From Halanaerobium saccharolyticum (GTDB lineage: Bacteria; Bacillota; Halanaerobiia; Halanaerobiales; Halanaerobiaceae), in contig NZ_QLME01000001.1 in assembly GCF_003259895.1 (NCBI RefSeq), positions 280,819 to 344,818 on the forward strand: 64,000 nt of DNA, in the 5' to 3' direction. Of this stretch, positions 27,608-37,134 are shown in pieces. Position 1 is the stretch's first letter. Each line of letters starts with the position of its first letter. The notes beneath the pieces were generated by a model, which was not told the DNA's origin, did not search any database, and saw nothing but the letters and a program-made list of their open reading frames with translations. Position numbers and translations under genes: made by a program.

Positions 27608-29842
27608 CTATAAATCACGATAAATATCAAGTATTTCTTCAATCTCCTCCAGGCTGACCTGATCTGCAGCAAAGAAATGCAGTCTATAAATCGGCCAGGG
27701 CTTAAAAAATCCTGCTTCTTCAATCTGCTCAGAGCTTAAAACCTCTGTCACAGCTTTTTTACCCAGCGGATCTGCAAGCCAGTCTTCCAGAGGGGTCTCA
27801 GCCGTTAAAGCTTTTAACCGCTGTCTGCTTTCAACCTGAATTTCTTCTGTAAATTTAATGTCACGGGAAGAAGCTCCAATCATAATTTTAAATTGATCAG
27901 CTTCTACAATCCAGCCTGCATCCGGATGATAATATGCTAAATCTTGATGATCAACTTCCAGCTCCAGCCATTGTTTTTCCCCTGCATCTAATTCGATTTT
28001 GCCGAAGGCTTTAAGTTCTTTTGGAGGCCGGTCCAGACCCGGATTATTCTGAGAAATATATAGTTGAACAATTTCTTTCCCTTTAAAAAGACCTGTATTT
28101 TCGATGAGAACTTTTACTTTCAATTTTTCTCCAGCTTCCAGGTGATCAGGGGCTTCCAGAGCTCGATAGGCAAATTCTGTATAAGAAAGTCCGTAGCCAA
28201 AAGGAAAAAGCAGCTCCTGATTTTTCTTGTCATAATAACGATAACCGATATAAATACCTTCACCATAGCGAACAGTTCCACTGCTGCCCGGAAAATTGAG
28301 GTAGGAGGGATTATCTTCCAGCTGCAGGGGATAGCTCTCTGCCAGTTTTGCCGAGGGATTAACCTCACCGGCAATAATATCTGCCAGGGCTAAAGCTCCT
28401 GCCTGTCCCGGTAAACCGGCTTCAATAACTGCAGAAACATTATCAATCCATTCCCGCAGATCAACAGCTGACCCATTATTTAAAACAACAATGATATTGG
28501 GATTAGCTGCCGCTATTTCTTTAATCAGCTGGTTCTGTGCTTCCGGCAGCTGCATATCATCCCGGTCATAACCTTCTGCCTCTACTTTGTCCGGTAAGCC
28601 GGCATAAATAATTACATAATCTTTATTTTCTGCCTCTCTTAAAGCTTTTTCTTTTAAATTTTCATTTTCTTCTCTCTCTGCTTCAGAACTGTAGCCTGGA
28701 GTATAATGCAGCTTTAATTGCTCGGAAAACTTGTCTTCTAAAGCCTGGTAATGAGTATCCAGTCTGGTGGGATTAACCTGAGAACTCCCGATCCCCTGAT
28801 AGCGAACTTCCTCTGCCAGCTCTCCGACAACCAGCAGTGATTCTTTTTCCTCCAGTTTTGCTTCAGTCAGGGGTAACAAATCACCCTGGTTTTTAAGCAG
28901 AATAATAGTCTCAGCTGCCACCTCTCTGGCTAACTGATGGTGTTCAGCAGCCGGAAGCTCATTTTTTTCTTTTGTAGTTGACTGAGCTTTTAAAATAAGA
29001 TCTAAAATTCTGGTCACTGACTCATCAACTTTCTCCTCTGCCAGCTCTCCCGCTTCAACTGCTTCTACAATTTTTTGGTCATTTACCGGATCCGGCCCGG
29101 GCATCTCAAGATCAAGCCCTGCCTTTAAGGCTTTTACTCTATTATGAACAGCCCACCAGTCAGAAACAATTAAATTATCATGTCCCCACTCATCTCTTAA
29201 AATATCTTTGAGCAGATACTCGTTTTCTGTCGCAAAATCGCCATTGATCTGATTATAGGCGGCCATTATTGTCCAGGGATTAGCCTCCTTAACTACCTTT
29301 TCGAAGGCAGCCAGATAAATTTCTCTTAAGGGTCTTTCATCTATCTGAGCATCAATAGAAAAACGCTTGTATTCCTGATTGTTTGCCGTATAGTGTTTGA
29401 GTGAAGTACCAATTCCATTTTTCTGAACAGTCCTGATAAATTTTACTGCCAGCCGGGCACTTAAAAATGGATCTTCCGAAAAATATTCAAAATTTCTACC
29501 CCCAAGTGGTGAACGCTTGATGTTAATTCCAGGACCTAAGAGTACATCAACTCCCAGTGCTTTAGCTTCTTCTGCCAGGGCTGCTGCAACTTTTTCGATA
29601 ATAGCCAGATCCCAGCTTGCTGCCAGATTAACCGCAGTCGGAAAACAGGTAGCTTTTTTAGCCGGATCAGCATGATGACGGTCAGCAACATAGCGGACTC
29701 CATGTGGTCCGTCAACCAGAAAAATCGAGGGAATATCAAGCCGCTCAACCGCTTCTGTCTGCCAGAAGTCTCCACCGGAAAGTAAGGACGCTTTTTCTTT
29801 TAAAGTTAGTTCTTTTAGAATTTTATCTATATTTTTTTCCAT
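27608..29842 (-). CDS. GH3-family glycoside hydrolase (beta-glucosidase/xylosidase type)
   Basis: 744 residues from ATG 29842 (AAGGAG 8 bases upstream); a GTG 24 bases earlier is less likely. Domain order: GH3 TIM barrel (about 10-290), alpha/beta sandwich (about 320-560) and fibronectin-III-like C-terminal domain (about 590-670). The nucleophile Asp is in NLIVSDWWAVHN, and substrate-site blocks DGPHGVRY, GPGINIKRSPLGGRNFEYFSEDP and KHYTANNQE are intact. It lacks a signal peptide, so acts in the cytoplasm. Likely specificity is beta-glucosides or xylosides; not decidable by eye. A LacI-like site AAAGCGCTTT is 52 bases upstream. Confidence 0.92.
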   Translation of the reverse strand: MEKNIDKILKELTLKEKASLLSGGDFWQTEAVERLDIPSIFLVDGPHGVRYVADRHHADPAKKATCFPTAVNLAASWDLAIIEKVAAALAEEAKALGVDVLLGPGINIKRSPLGGRNFEYFSEDPFLSARLAVKFIRTVQKNGIGTSLKHYTANNQEYKRFSIDAQIDERPLREIYLAAFEKVVKEANPWTIMAAYNQINGDFATENEYLLKDILRDEWGHDNLIVSDWWAVHNRVKALKAGLDLEMPGPDPVNDQKIVEAVEAGELAEEKVDESVTRILDLILKAQSTTKEKNELPAAEHHQLAREVAAETIILLKNQGDLLPLTEAKLEEKESLLVVGELAEEVRYQGIGSSQVNPTRLDTHYQALEDKFSEQLKLHYTPGYSSEAEREENENLKEKALREAENKDYVIIYAGLPDKVEAEGYDRDDMQLPEAQNQLIKEIAAANPNIIVVLNNGSAVDLREWIDNVSAVIEAGLPGQAGALALADIIAGEVNPSAKLAESYPLQLEDNPSYLNFPGSSGTVRYGEGIYIGYRYYDKKNQELLFPFGYGLSYTEFAYRALEAPDHLEAGEKLKVKVLIENTGLFKGKEIVQLYISQNNPGLDRPPKELKAFGKIELDAGEKQWLELEVDHQDLAYYHPDAGWIVEADQFKIMIGASSRDIKFTEEIQVESRQRLKALTAETPLEDWLADPLGKKAVTEVLSSEQIEEAGFFKPWPIYRLHFFAADQVSLEEIEEILDIYRDL

Positions 29843-29893
29843 TTTTACACTCCTTCCTCTGATCACTACTCAATTAATCGTAATATTTTTTCG

Positions 29894-29903
29894 AAAGCGC
29901 TTT
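29894..29903. promoter_or_regulatory. Candidate LacI/CcpA-type operator before the GH3 gene
   Basis: AAAGCGCTTT is a perfect 10-bp palindrome within TCGAAAGCGCTTTTA, near the expected promoter of the GH3-lacZ unit. It resembles both LacI operators and a cre site; which protein binds cannot be told. Confidence 0.55.
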
Positions 29904-30018
29904 TAATCACTAATCTTATTATATGATATTTTTAACTTTTTATCATCTTTTGAGAGTCCTAATTATTAATTAATCAGTTTCCTTAATTAAATTATTACTA
30001 TCTGATTAGATAATTAAA

Positions 30019-30049
30019 GCTCCAGCCTATTTTACTCTGCAGCTGAAGC
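30019..30049 (-). terminator. Probable terminator of the first sugar ABC operon
   Basis: GCTTCAGC and GCTGGAGC pair (one G-U) around a 15-base loop, followed by TTTAATT on the minus strand, about 8 bases after the stop of the permease at 30058. Confidence 0.65.
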
Positions 30050-30057
30050 CATAATTC

Positions 30058-30891
30058 TTAGCCTTTTAAAGCACCCATTGTAATACCTGAAATAATATAT
30101 TTCTGGAAATATAAGAAAATAATTATCAGAGGCACAGTTGACATTGTTGCAGCTGCCATAATGTGATGTAGAGGTATTCCAAACTGCTGGCCCTGCAGCT
30201 GAGCAATAGCCACCGGAACAGTATACATAATTGTTTTGTTGGTGACAATTAAAGGCCAGAAAAATAGGTTATAATTGTTCATAAAATAAATTGTTCCCAG
30301 TGCTGCCACTGCCGGTTTGATAACAGGTAAAATAATCTGAAAGAAAATCCTGAATTCTCCACAGCCATCTATCCGGGCTGCTTCGATTAAATCATCCGGA
30401 ATTCCGTCAATATACTGTTTGAGCATAAAGAGTCCAAAACCCTGAGCAGCAAATGGCAAAATCAGTGCCGGATAGGAGTTAATCCAGCCAACCTGGGCCA
30501 TTAAAATATATAATGGAATTGCCAGCACCTGCATCGGAATCATCATCGTTGATAAAATTAGAGCAAAAAATAATTTTCTCCCCGGAGCTTCCCTGTATTT
30601 TGAGAGAGCATAACCACCTGTTGCCGAAATAAAGACTCCAAAAAAAGTATACATAAAGGCAACAAAAAATGAATTAAAGAGGTTTCTGCCGTAAGGTAAA
30701 GTGTCAAACACATCTACATAATTATTCCACATTATGCTATCCGGAAATAAACCGGGAGGATAGGCTGAGATTTCAGCCAGCGTTTTAAAGGACGAAGAAA
30801 TCATCCAGAAAAAAGGGAATAAAGAGATGATAACTCCTGTGATCAGTAAAATATAAAACACAATTGTTGTTATATTATCTTTTTTAAACAT
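30058..30891 (-). CDS. CUT1 sugar ABC permease, MalG type (operon 1)
   Basis: A 277-residue membrane protein with six helices. The EAA loop is DLIEAARIDGCGEFRIFFQIILPVIKPAV-like near residues 175-205, and it ends YIISGITMGALKG as MalG-type proteins do. It pairs with the permease at 30895 and the binding protein at 31870. No ATPase gene is in the operon, so a shared MsmK-type ATPase elsewhere is presumed. Start GAGGAGGG lies in the end of the previous gene. Confidence 0.93.
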   Translation of the reverse strand: MFKKDNITTIVFYILLITGVIISLFPFFWMISSSFKTLAEISAYPPGLFPDSIMWNNYVDVFDTLPYGRNLFNSFFVAFMYTFFGVFISATGGYALSKYREAPGRKLFFALILSTMMIPMQVLAIPLYILMAQVGWINSYPALILPFAAQGFGLFMLKQYIDGIPDDLIEAARIDGCGEFRIFFQIILPVIKPAVAALGTIYFMNNYNLFFWPLIVTNKTIMYTVPVAIAQLQGQQFGIPLHHIMAAATMSTVPLIIIFLYFQKYIISGITMGALKG

Positions 30892-30894
30892 TAC

Positions 30895-31785
30895 TTAAAT
30901 TCCCTCCTCGCCAGAACCAATTTTAATCTGAAAATATGAAGCTACAAAAATAATAGCAAATAATACATAGGATAAAGCTGAAGCATAGCCCATTCTAAAC
31001 TGCTGAAAACCAGAATTATATAAATACTGGACAACAGATAAAGAAGACTGCATTGGTCCTCCACCGGTCATAATGTAGGGCTCGGTAAAGATCTGGAAGG
31101 AGCCAATTGTTGATAAGATAAAAGTAAATAGTATAATTGGACGCATCATGGGAACCGTAATATAGAAAAATTTCTGTAAGGTGCTTCCCCCATCTATCTC
31201 TGCGGCTTCATATAAATCTTCAGGTATGTTCTGCAGCCCGGCCAGCATAATAATTGTATTGTAACCAACCCAGCGCCAGGTAAGCACGATCACTATTGAA
31301 ATTTTAGACCAGGTAGTACTTGTCAAAAATCTTATTTTGTCAAAGCCAATACTTTCAATAAAAAAGTTAACCAGACCAAAACTTCCATCTAATAAAATTG
31401 TAAAAATAACGCCGACTACAACTGTAGAAGTAACAAAAGGCATAAAATAACCGACTCTAAAATATTTTAAAAATTTAACCTCTTTTTTATTAAGCATAAC
31501 TGCTAAAATCAGGGCAAAACCCAAAATTAAAGGTGTGCTTGTCAGCCACATAAAAGTAGTATTATATAAGGCAGTGTGGAAAGTTGAATCGGTCAGTATC
31601 CGGCTGTAATTTTTTAATCCAGTAAAAGTAGCCTCCCCCAGACCTCCCCAACGATGTAAACTCATATAAAAAGAAAAAAGAATTGGAAATAGCATAAAGA
31701 CAGAAAAAAATAAAAGAAAAGGTACTAAAAAATAATAAAAATGCCGATTCTCCTTCATCTCCTGCCAGGTATCTTTAATTTTCAA
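30895..31785 (-). CDS. CUT1 sugar ABC permease, MalF type (operon 1)
   Basis: A 296-residue membrane protein with six helices. The EAA loop is EDLYEAAEIDGGSTLQKFFYITVPMMRP; the N-terminus has SFYMSLHRWGGLGEATFTGLKNY as usual for the family. Four bases separate it from the MalG-type gene. A stem-loop sits between it and the binding-protein gene. Likely substrate: an oligosaccharide cleaved by the neighbouring GH3 and LacZ (inference). Confidence 0.93.
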   Translation of the reverse strand: MKIKDTWQEMKENRHFYYFLVPFLLFFSVFMLFPILFSFYMSLHRWGGLGEATFTGLKNYSRILTDSTFHTALYNTTFMWLTSTPLILGFALILAVMLNKKEVKFLKYFRVGYFMPFVTSTVVVGVIFTILLDGSFGLVNFFIESIGFDKIRFLTSTTWSKISIVIVLTWRWVGYNTIIMLAGLQNIPEDLYEAAEIDGGSTLQKFFYITVPMMRPIILFTFILSTIGSFQIFTEPYIMTGGGPMQSSLSVVQYLYNSGFQQFRMGYASALSYVLFAIIFVASYFQIKIGSGEEGI

Positions 31786-31811
31786 TGATTATTCACCATC
31801 CTTTTAATAAA

Positions 31812-31832
31812 GCAGGGCCAAATTGACCCTGC
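31812..31832 (-). other. Stem-loop between binding-protein and permease genes (operon 1)
   Basis: GCAGGG and CCCTGC form a short GC-rich stem, then TTTATT follows on the minus strand. It could attenuate transcription into the permease genes, the usual way to make more binding protein than permease. Confidence 0.7.
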
Positions 31833-31869
31833 TCTATAATTACTTATTTATCTTCAATCTGTTATCTAG

Positions 31870-33132
31870 TTATTCCATTAAATCTTCAATTGAGTCTTGT
31901 GCTTCTTCCAATCCTTTTTCCAGACTTACATTATCAGTTAAAATTCTGGTTAACTGCAGGTTAACTGGAGCACCTTCAGCACCAAAAGCCTGGGTAGAAT
32001 AAGGAGTGGCATTCCAGGTAGCTAACTCTTTCTCACTGATTTCTGCAAGTTTGTTCCATACCTGCTGTCCACCAAAGAACTCTACTTCTTTGTTAAATGC
32101 TTCTGATTCGAAGATAGGTCTATAAGCGGGCATTACTCCAGCATCCTGGAATAAGAATTCTGTACCTTCTTCAGTAGCTAATACATATTTAGCAAAGTCA
32201 ACAGCAAGTTCTACATTTTCTGAATTTGAAGGAACAACCATTGCTGTTCCACCCATTGAACCTGTTGCTTTAGGAGTGAAGTTAGGAGCCTGCATAACTC
32301 TCCAGTTACCTGAAGTTTCAGGTGCGATTTCGGTAATATTACCAATAAACCAGCCACCTGCAAGTATAGTTGCTACATCACCATTCTGAATAGCAGCATT
32401 CCAGGGAGTTGTCCATGGAGTTGCTTCTAATCCAATACCCGAGTCTGTAATTTCCTGCATAACTTCTATAACTTTATAGTTGATAGAAAGCTTATCTACA
32501 ATTGGATCACCCTGTTTGTCAAAGAAGTTACCTCCTGCTGCTCTTAAAGCAGGTTCAAAGTTCCAGTTTCCTAACTCATAGTGAGTTGTAGGCCAGGGCA
32601 GCATTTTAGTTCCTGTCTCTTCCATAATTGTTTTACCAGCTTCAATATAGTCTTCCCAGGTTTCAATACTTTCTGGATCTACTCCAGCTTCTTCGAAAAT
32701 ATCTTTCCGATAAAACATTGTGTAAGGACCAATATCTGCAGGAATACCATATGTGGTATCTTTGTATCTCGCCCCTGCATAAGCTGCTGCTGTAAACTGA
32801 TCAGCCATTGGATCAACATATTCGGAAATATCTGTCAGTCCACCGAGTTCAGCAAAACTGGCAATATGTGTACCTAAGTTTACAGTTGCTAGATCTGGTC
32901 CACCACTACCAGCTGACATTGCAGCCTGCAGTCTTGGAACCATATCTCCCCAACCAATCAATTCAATATTAATTGTGTGCTCAGGATTGTCTTCTTCATA
33001 GCGATCAGCAAGTTTTTCTAAGGTGTCAGGATATACTCCCCAGCCCCAGACAGTTATTTCTTCTGCAGCTGCACCCATTGTCAGTGATAAAGCAAAAATC
33101 AACGTTAAAGTTATTACTAAAGTTTTTTTCAA
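31870..33132 (-). CDS. Sugar ABC transporter substrate-binding protein (operon 1)
   Basis: 420 residues of the extracellular solute-binding family 1 (MalE-like): signal peptide MKKTLVITLTLIFALSLTMGAAA without a lipobox cysteine, then EITVWGWGVYPDTLEKLADRYEEDNPEHTINIELIGWGDMVPRLQAA. It starts after an AGGAGGGAAT site. First gene of the operon; upstream lie a LacI-type core (33220-33227) and a 34-bp palindrome (33246-33279). The lack of a lipobox in an organism with a cell wall of the Halanaerobium type would fit a periplasmic protein. Confidence 0.92.
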   Translation of the reverse strand: MKKTLVITLTLIFALSLTMGAAAEEITVWGWGVYPDTLEKLADRYEEDNPEHTINIELIGWGDMVPRLQAAMSAGSGGPDLATVNLGTHIASFAELGGLTDISEYVDPMADQFTAAAYAGARYKDTTYGIPADIGPYTMFYRKDIFEEAGVDPESIETWEDYIEAGKTIMEETGTKMLPWPTTHYELGNWNFEPALRAAGGNFFDKQGDPIVDKLSINYKVIEVMQEITDSGIGLEATPWTTPWNAAIQNGDVATILAGGWFIGNITEIAPETSGNWRVMQAPNFTPKATGSMGGTAMVVPSNSENVELAVDFAKYVLATEEGTEFLFQDAGVMPAYRPIFESEAFNKEVEFFGGQQVWNKLAEISEKELATWNATPYSTQAFGAEGAPVNLQLTRILTDNVSLEKGLEEAQDSIEDLME

Positions 33133-33219
33133 AATAATTCCCTCCTGATATTTTTATTTTTTTCAAATCAACAGACTCAGTAGAGCTAGACTTCACCTCC
33201 CCTTAAAAGGATATAATTC

Positions 33220-33227
33220 AAACGTTT
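33220..33227. promoter_or_regulatory. LacI-type operator core upstream of the operon 1 binding protein
   Basis: AAACGTTT within CAAACGTTTTAA, 88 bases upstream of the start. The same core precedes the lacI-type gene at 23317-24321, so that regulator may control this operon. Confidence 0.55.
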
Positions 33228-33245
33228 TAATAATATTAAATTTTT

Positions 33246-33279
33246 CTTATTTAAGACCTTTTAAAAGGTTTTAAATAAG
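33246..33279. promoter_or_regulatory. 34-bp near-perfect palindrome upstream of sugar ABC operon 1
   Basis: The half site CTTATTTAAGACCTTTT and its near-exact complement (one mismatch) meet with no spacer. It is not followed by a T run on either side and lies about 115 bases upstream of the start, so an operator is more likely than a terminator. No second copy was seen in the window. Confidence 0.55.
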
Positions 33280-33362
33280 TTTAAAAAAATATCTTACAAA
33301 TATAGTTTAGCATAAATTATTAGACTTTTCAATAATATTCTCAAAATTATGATTAAGAGATA

Positions 33363-33415
33363 ATAAAACCTCTTAAAAATTAGGTAAGTAACCCTAATAC
33401 TCTAAGAGGTTTTAT
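33363..33415 (-). terminator. Terminator of the GH2-GH43 unit
   Basis: ATAAAACCTCTTA pairs perfectly with TAAGAGGTTTTAT, with a further inner stem (TTAGGG/TACCTAA), ending in TTTTATTAT on the minus strand. It starts 16 bases after the GH43 stop. Confidence 0.85.
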
Positions 33416-33430
33416 AAGGGAGGCTAAAAT

Positions 33431-34438
33431 TTATTGATTGGGATATGGTTGTTTTTCTCTGCTGGGTCCATCAACTTTAAGTTTTCCAGCTTCAAAATAG
33501 GCACGATCAAGATTAACATTTCTGTTACCACCCGGAAAATCCGGATAGGTGTGAGTATGATAAACTATATACAGTCTTTCTCCATTTTTAGAGTGGATAA
33601 AACTATTGTGACCCGGGCCAGAAATTCCTCGATCCAGATCTTTTTCCAGAATCGGATTTTCAGCTGCCTTAGTCCAGGGTCCCAGAGGATTATCAGCGGT
33701 CGCATAACCAATCGAGTAATCTGAAGAACTGTAAACATTGGCCGAATATGTCAGATAATATTTGTTTTTATGTTTTAATACATAGGGTCCTTCATTCCAC
33801 TGCCAGTCATTTTCAAGTCCTTCCCATTCCTGACTGGGTTCTAAGATTTTTTTAGGCTCACCTTTAAGTGATTTAAAATCATCACTCATCTTCTGGACAT
33901 AAATCTGACTCATATGGATACCATCTACAATATTTTCCGAGCAATCTTTAACATAATATAGATATTTCTTGTCATCCTCAATAAATATATGTCCATCAAT
34001 AAATGACATCTCCCTCTCAAAAAGTGGTGCCGCTATATTGATAAATGGTCCCAGAGGATTATCGGCTTTTGCTACTGCAATTTTAAGGTGGCCATCCCTA
34101 TCTCTGGCACTATAAGTCATATAAAACTGCTCATTATATTCAATGACTTCCGGAGCCCAAAAATCTCCCTCACCCCAGCGGTTTTCAGGATTGGAAGAAT
34201 CAAGAGCAAGCCCCTTTTCTTCCCAGTCAACTAAATCATTTGACTCCCAGACCTTAAAACCTAGCCCGGGCATCGAGGTAGCATAAAGATAATAAGTATC
34301 ATCAACCAGAATAACAAAAGGATCTCCAATGTCAGTTATATCTCCAACCGGATTTGTATATTTCATTTCTTCCGCTCCCCCCGGATTAACTATTAAGATT
34401 AGAATTAGTATTGTTAATAAGAATATCTTTTTAATCAT
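33431..34438 (-). CDS. Secreted GH43-family glycosidase (arabinofuranosidase/xylosidase type)
   Basis: 335 residues: signal peptide MIKKIFLLTILILILIVNPGGAE, then a five-bladed propeller. Catalytic blocks: Asp in DIGDPFVILVDDTYYLYAT (general base), Asp in FIDGHIFIEDD (pKa modulator) and Glu in WNEGPYVLKHKNKYYLTYSA (acid); GPGHNSFIHSKNGE closes the propeller. GH43 enzymes remove arabinose or xylose from hemicellulose or pectin side chains. It is the only glycosidase here with a signal peptide. The gene overlaps the GH2 gene by 8 bases, so an exported and a cytoplasmic enzyme are made from one message. Confidence 0.88.
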   Translation of the reverse strand: MIKKIFLLTILILILIVNPGGAEEMKYTNPVGDITDIGDPFVILVDDTYYLYATSMPGLGFKVWESNDLVDWEEKGLALDSSNPENRWGEGDFWAPEVIEYNEQFYMTYSARDRDGHLKIAVAKADNPLGPFINIAAPLFEREMSFIDGHIFIEDDKKYLYYVKDCSENIVDGIHMSQIYVQKMSDDFKSLKGEPKKILEPSQEWEGLENDWQWNEGPYVLKHKNKYYLTYSANVYSSSDYSIGYATADNPLGPWTKAAENPILEKDLDRGISGPGHNSFIHSKNGERLYIVYHTHTYPDFPGGNRNVNLDRAYFEAGKLKVDGPSREKQPYPNQ

Positions 34439-37121
34439 GCTGACCAGCCGCAGCTAAATCTCTGACCAGGGAATCAAATAAGAAATCAGCCTGAACTTTA
34501 TTCCCATAATTCTCAATTACTTTGAAAGTGTTGACCAGGATTTTCCCCTGCCCGGACTCGATTTCAACCAGTGAAAGTGCAAAATCACCAAGCCAGCCCT
34601 TAAAAACACCGGCCTTAACATTATAACTGCCGAGATCAGAAATGTTCTTTAGATAATATTCGGGATAAATGAAATCAAGCTCCCAGTCAGTAATTCTATT
34701 AAAGGGGAGTCCCGGATAATCTGCTGCAGCAAAAAAGTTAAAAGAAGCAGCTTTATCCCAGCTTTCCCCGGCTGGCTGGTTAATGAAGTTTAAATGATTT
34801 TTCTCTGCTATTTCTGAACCCGCCTCTGCCAGAAATAATAGTCTGGCTCCCTTTTTAACGGCTTCTTTTATTTCCTGATCCAGATAATCACTAACTATTA
34901 AGCCCTGCTTTCCGGGGCTTGCTTCACTTCTTAATTTATAGCCCCTCTTAACTAAATTATCTCTAAATTCCGGCTTCTTAACTCTTAAATCAAGCTCAAT
35001 TTTATTTCTTAACTTTTCCGATTTCTGCAGGCCGGGATATAATCTGATTTCTGCCTTATCCAGAACAGGCTTTTCGTTTTTTCCATTTAAATACAATTTT
35101 AATTTAAGCTCTCTGCTTTGAGCTTTATTAACTTCGACCAGCTCAATTAATTTTTCCCCCAATTTGAGTTGAGAACTGCCACTAACGTTGATTTCACCGA
35201 CTTTTATTTCTCTGCCTTTATCAATTTGATAGAATAATTCTCCCTCAATTTTAGTTAAAGTATTATTGATAATCAGTGGTTCAATTCTCAATTTTTCTCC
35301 TGCATAAAGATTTCTTTTTTTAAGATTGAGACTGAGCAAAACTGCCTGGTTATAACTCAGTTCATAATCAAAGTTGGGTTTTTCTTCTCTAAAGAAATCT
35401 AAAAAACCATTTGTTTCCCACTCAATATCACTCAATTCTGTAACAACATATCCACCAATTTCTTCTCTTTTTCTTATTTCTTCAATTAAAAATTTCATCC
35501 CTTCTGACTCTCTTTTTTGTGTTGCCAGAGCCAGATCATCAAGGCTGGAAAAGATTTTATCAAGTTGATATTTTTCGAAATTAATTTCTGCTGTAACAGG
35601 GACTTTAAATTCTTCGTCAAATAATTTAGAACTATTATTATACCACTGCGGTATTTTTTGGTAACGATCTTTAATTTTAGAAGGTTCGGGCAGCCCCCAC
35701 ATTCCAAATTCGGAAAGCACTTTGATTTCATCATTGTGATACTCAGGGTTAACATAATTTTTTTCAGGATTTCCAACCACATAATTATCCAGATCATCCT
35801 GCCAGCTTGAAGCATCTTCGGGCACAGCAAAATAGCGGTGGATATCATTAATATCGGTTTTTACATGAGCCCAGCCAGAGTTATCACAGATCGGACGAGT
35901 TGGATCTAACTTTTTCGCATAATCGTAAAATTCAGCCAACCACTGCTGTTTTGCTTCATCCTCTGCCAGATCCCATTCTAATCCCCACTCTTCATTATAA
36001 ATACTCCAGATAATAATTGAAGGATGCTTTTTATCCCTTTTTATCATTTCCGTATATTCATCTTTAAATAAATTTCGGGCTTCTTTTGTCCACTTTGCAT
36101 AATTAGGTGGTTCTTCCCAGATTAAAAGTCCCATTCTATCTGCTGCCTCTAAATAGTCGGGGTCTGCAATTTTTATATGTTTTCGCAGCAGATTAAAGCC
36201 AAGTTCTTTAACCTTTTTTATTTCTGCTTCAATCTGCTCATAATTATCCAGTTTATAGCGAGAGTGAGTCCAGAACGCCTGATCAAGTGCTCCTCTAATA
36301 TATAGCGGCTGATCATTTAAATAAAACTTATCCCCTCTAATTTCAATTTTCCTGAAGGCAAAATAATCTCTGTGCTGATCTATTATTTTGGCTCCTTCTT
36401 TTAAAGTAATCTTGAAATCATATAAAGATGGAGATTCTGGTGACCAGCTCTGGATTTCCTCGAGTTGAAATTTCAGATCATCTTTTAAAGCAAAAGTCTT
36501 TTCTCTAATTTTATTAGATTTATTTTCAGGTGAAAAGATTTCGACTTCCAACATTGGGCTCTGCAGCTCTGTCAAATTATCTACTTCTGCTTTAAATTTC
36601 ACAATTTTTTGCTTATAATCTGTCTGATATTCTACATTTTTTATAAAAGATTGCGGTGCTTCTATCAGCTCAACATCCTGCCAGATTCCACTGACCCGGC
36701 TGTACCAGCTCCCCTGTTTCCCATGGGGTATCTCATCATTATCCTCGGGGTCATGGACTTTTAAGTGGATCATATTTTGCCCAGTTAATAAATCATCTGT
36801 CAGCTCAAAGCTAAAAGGAGTATAGCCACCGGTATGAGAACCAATATAGCTGCCATTACAATAAAGCTCTGCCTGATAATCTACTGCTTTAAATTCGATA
36901 AAATATCTTTTGTTTTCTTCTTTTTCTAATTTGAAATTCTTATTATACCAGGCATAACCACAGTAGCTATAGAGCTCCTGACTGTAGCTCTGCCAGGCTG
37001 CAGGTACAGTTGCTTTTTTTGATTTGAATTGATGGGAGTACCATTCTTCTTGCTCCCCAACATTATTTTTATCTTTTTTGAAAAACCATTCTCCATTTAA
37101 ATTTATTATATTTTTTTTCAT
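34431..37121 (-). CDS. GH2-family glycoside hydrolase (module 1)
   Basis: 896 residues with the GH2 order: sugar-binding domain (about 1-170), immunoglobulin-like domain (180-270), TIM barrel (275-600) and a long C-terminal extension of about 290 residues. The acid/base is in IIIWSIYNEEWGLEWD and the nucleophile in VLSEFGMWGLPEP. No signal peptide. Specificity could be beta-galactosidase, beta-glucuronidase or beta-mannosidase. It follows the MalG-type gene by 13 bases, so it is part of the regulator-transporter-hydrolase module at 34.4-41.4 kb; its paralogue at 41623 is shorter because the C-terminal extension is missing. Confidence 0.9.
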   Translation of the reverse strand: MKKNIINLNGEWFFKKDKNNVGEQEEWYSHQFKSKKATVPAAWQSYSQELYSYCGYAWYNKNFKLEKEENKRYFIEFKAVDYQAELYCNGSYIGSHTGGYTPFSFELTDDLLTGQNMIHLKVHDPEDNDEIPHGKQGSWYSRVSGIWQDVELIEAPQSFIKNVEYQTDYKQKIVKFKAEVDNLTELQSPMLEVEIFSPENKSNKIREKTFALKDDLKFQLEEIQSWSPESPSLYDFKITLKEGAKIIDQHRDYFAFRKIEIRGDKFYLNDQPLYIRGALDQAFWTHSRYKLDNYEQIEAEIKKVKELGFNLLRKHIKIADPDYLEAADRMGLLIWEEPPNYAKWTKEARNLFKDEYTEMIKRDKKHPSIIIWSIYNEEWGLEWDLAEDEAKQQWLAEFYDYAKKLDPTRPICDNSGWAHVKTDINDIHRYFAVPEDASSWQDDLDNYVVGNPEKNYVNPEYHNDEIKVLSEFGMWGLPEPSKIKDRYQKIPQWYNNSSKLFDEEFKVPVTAEINFEKYQLDKIFSSLDDLALATQKRESEGMKFLIEEIRKREEIGGYVVTELSDIEWETNGFLDFFREEKPNFDYELSYNQAVLLSLNLKKRNLYAGEKLRIEPLIINNTLTKIEGELFYQIDKGREIKVGEINVSGSSQLKLGEKLIELVEVNKAQSRELKLKLYLNGKNEKPVLDKAEIRLYPGLQKSEKLRNKIELDLRVKKPEFRDNLVKRGYKLRSEASPGKQGLIVSDYLDQEIKEAVKKGARLLFLAEAGSEIAEKNHLNFINQPAGESWDKAASFNFFAAADYPGLPFNRITDWELDFIYPEYYLKNISDLGSYNVKAGVFKGWLGDFALSLVEIESGQGKILVNTFKVIENYGNKVQADFLFDSLVRDLAAAGQHD

Positions 37122-37134
37122 TATTAAACCTCCA

